Shown piece by piece: positions 63,986 through 64,000 of a stretch of DNA of 64,000 nucleotides (its first letter is position 1; every line of letters starts with the position of its first letter). This DNA comes from Chitinophagales bacterium (GTDB lineage: Bacteria; Bacteroidota; Bacteroidia; Chitinophagales; Chitinophagaceae), in the NCBI GenBank assembly GCA_030832645.1, contig JAURIR010000003.1, forward strand, positions 1 to 64,000, read 5' to 3'. The position numbers and the translations under genes are program-made. Under the pieces are notes generated by a model that was not told the DNA's origin, did no database searches, and saw only the letters and a list, made by a program, of their open reading frames with translations.

Positions 63986-64000
63986 TCGTTTTTTATTCCT

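Noticed and set aside
1-64000. CRISPR array, insertion sequence, prophage or integrative element
   Set aside because: No regularly spaced repeats, transposase, integrase or phage structural genes were found, and gene order looks chromosomal throughout.

Overview
The window looks like an ordinary chromosomal stretch of a Bacteroidota bacterium, most likely a member of the Chitinophagaceae or a close relative. The reasons are an OMP_b-brl_3-type TonB receptor end at the left edge, an orphan SusC-type plug protein, a NagX/NagP-style GlcNAc operon, several Bacteroidota-typical families (DUF6526, DUF4197, DUF2490, TIGR03643, and membrane proteins starting with the residues MEVHH), AT-rich intergenic DNA, and a few -7 elements of the TAnnTTTG type. 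I see no tRNA, rRNA, CRISPR array, insertion sequence, integrase or phage gene. Coding density is high and no gene-free stretch exceeds about 200 bases.

Layout. 1-7.96 kb: end of a TonB receptor, a DUF1080 lipoprotein, a beta-propeller SMP-30-like protein, a SOUL heme-binding protein, small DinB-like and ABM-like proteins, a TMEM175-type channel, an amidohydrolase, a DUF6526 protein and a sulfatase. 8.0-21.2 kb: a loose group of light- and redox-related genes: a photolyase-like FAD protein with an unusual domain order, TIGR03643, a DUF3050 protein, a cytochrome c/FG-GAP protein, a DCC thiol oxidoreductase, a 52-residue DUF2256 zinc-ribbon protein, a CryB/PhrB-like protein without the usual iron-sulfur cysteines, and a YceI plus b561-like membrane pair. 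These are interspersed with serine dehydratase, a VOC protein, a Gfo/Idh/MocA oxidoreductase and a GntP permease. 21.3-31.5 kb: a DUF2490 barrel, an orphan TonB plug protein, an ABC ATPase/permease/LolA-like operon, a PIG-L deacetylase/CBM9/TolB-like operon, two tail-to-tail MEVHH membrane proteins and a serine hydrolase.

31.6-42.4 kb: a DUF1080 protein with an S10 carboxypeptidase-like protein (plus strand, closed by a perfect hairpin terminator), then an eight-gene minus-strand operon: two Tat-exported Gfo/Idh/MocA oxidoreductases, nagX, nagB, a nagP-type transporter, nagA, DUF4197 and a metallophosphoesterase. 42.5-47.4 kb: a lone ABC ATPase and an M20 / M24 / serine hydrolase operon. 47.4-64 kb: two very large Asp-box (BNR) propeller proteins around another Gfo/Idh/MocA enzyme, a GH78-like alpha-L-rhamnosidase, a fifth Gfo/Idh/MocA enzyme, a second GntP permease, and an operon of TIM-barrel isomerase, SET-domain protein, class A beta-lactamase-like protein and YtcJ-type amidohydrolase.

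Functional picture. Most genes encode exported envelope enzymes for degrading glycosides, amides and peptides. Two DUF1080 (3-keto-disaccharide hydrolase family) proteins, five exported Gfo/Idh/MocA oxidoreductases and an exported sugar isomerase-like TIM barrel are the parts expected for a periplasmic 3-keto-glycoside pathway. The GH78 enzyme, sulfatase, PIG-L deacetylase and nag operon would handle deoxy, sulfated and amino sugars. This assembly is inference from family membership and exported signals. The most distinctive items are the two atypical photolyase/cryptochrome proteins with their accessory genes, the exported (often Tat) oxidoreductases with altered EKP motifs, and the triplicated MEVHH membrane family.
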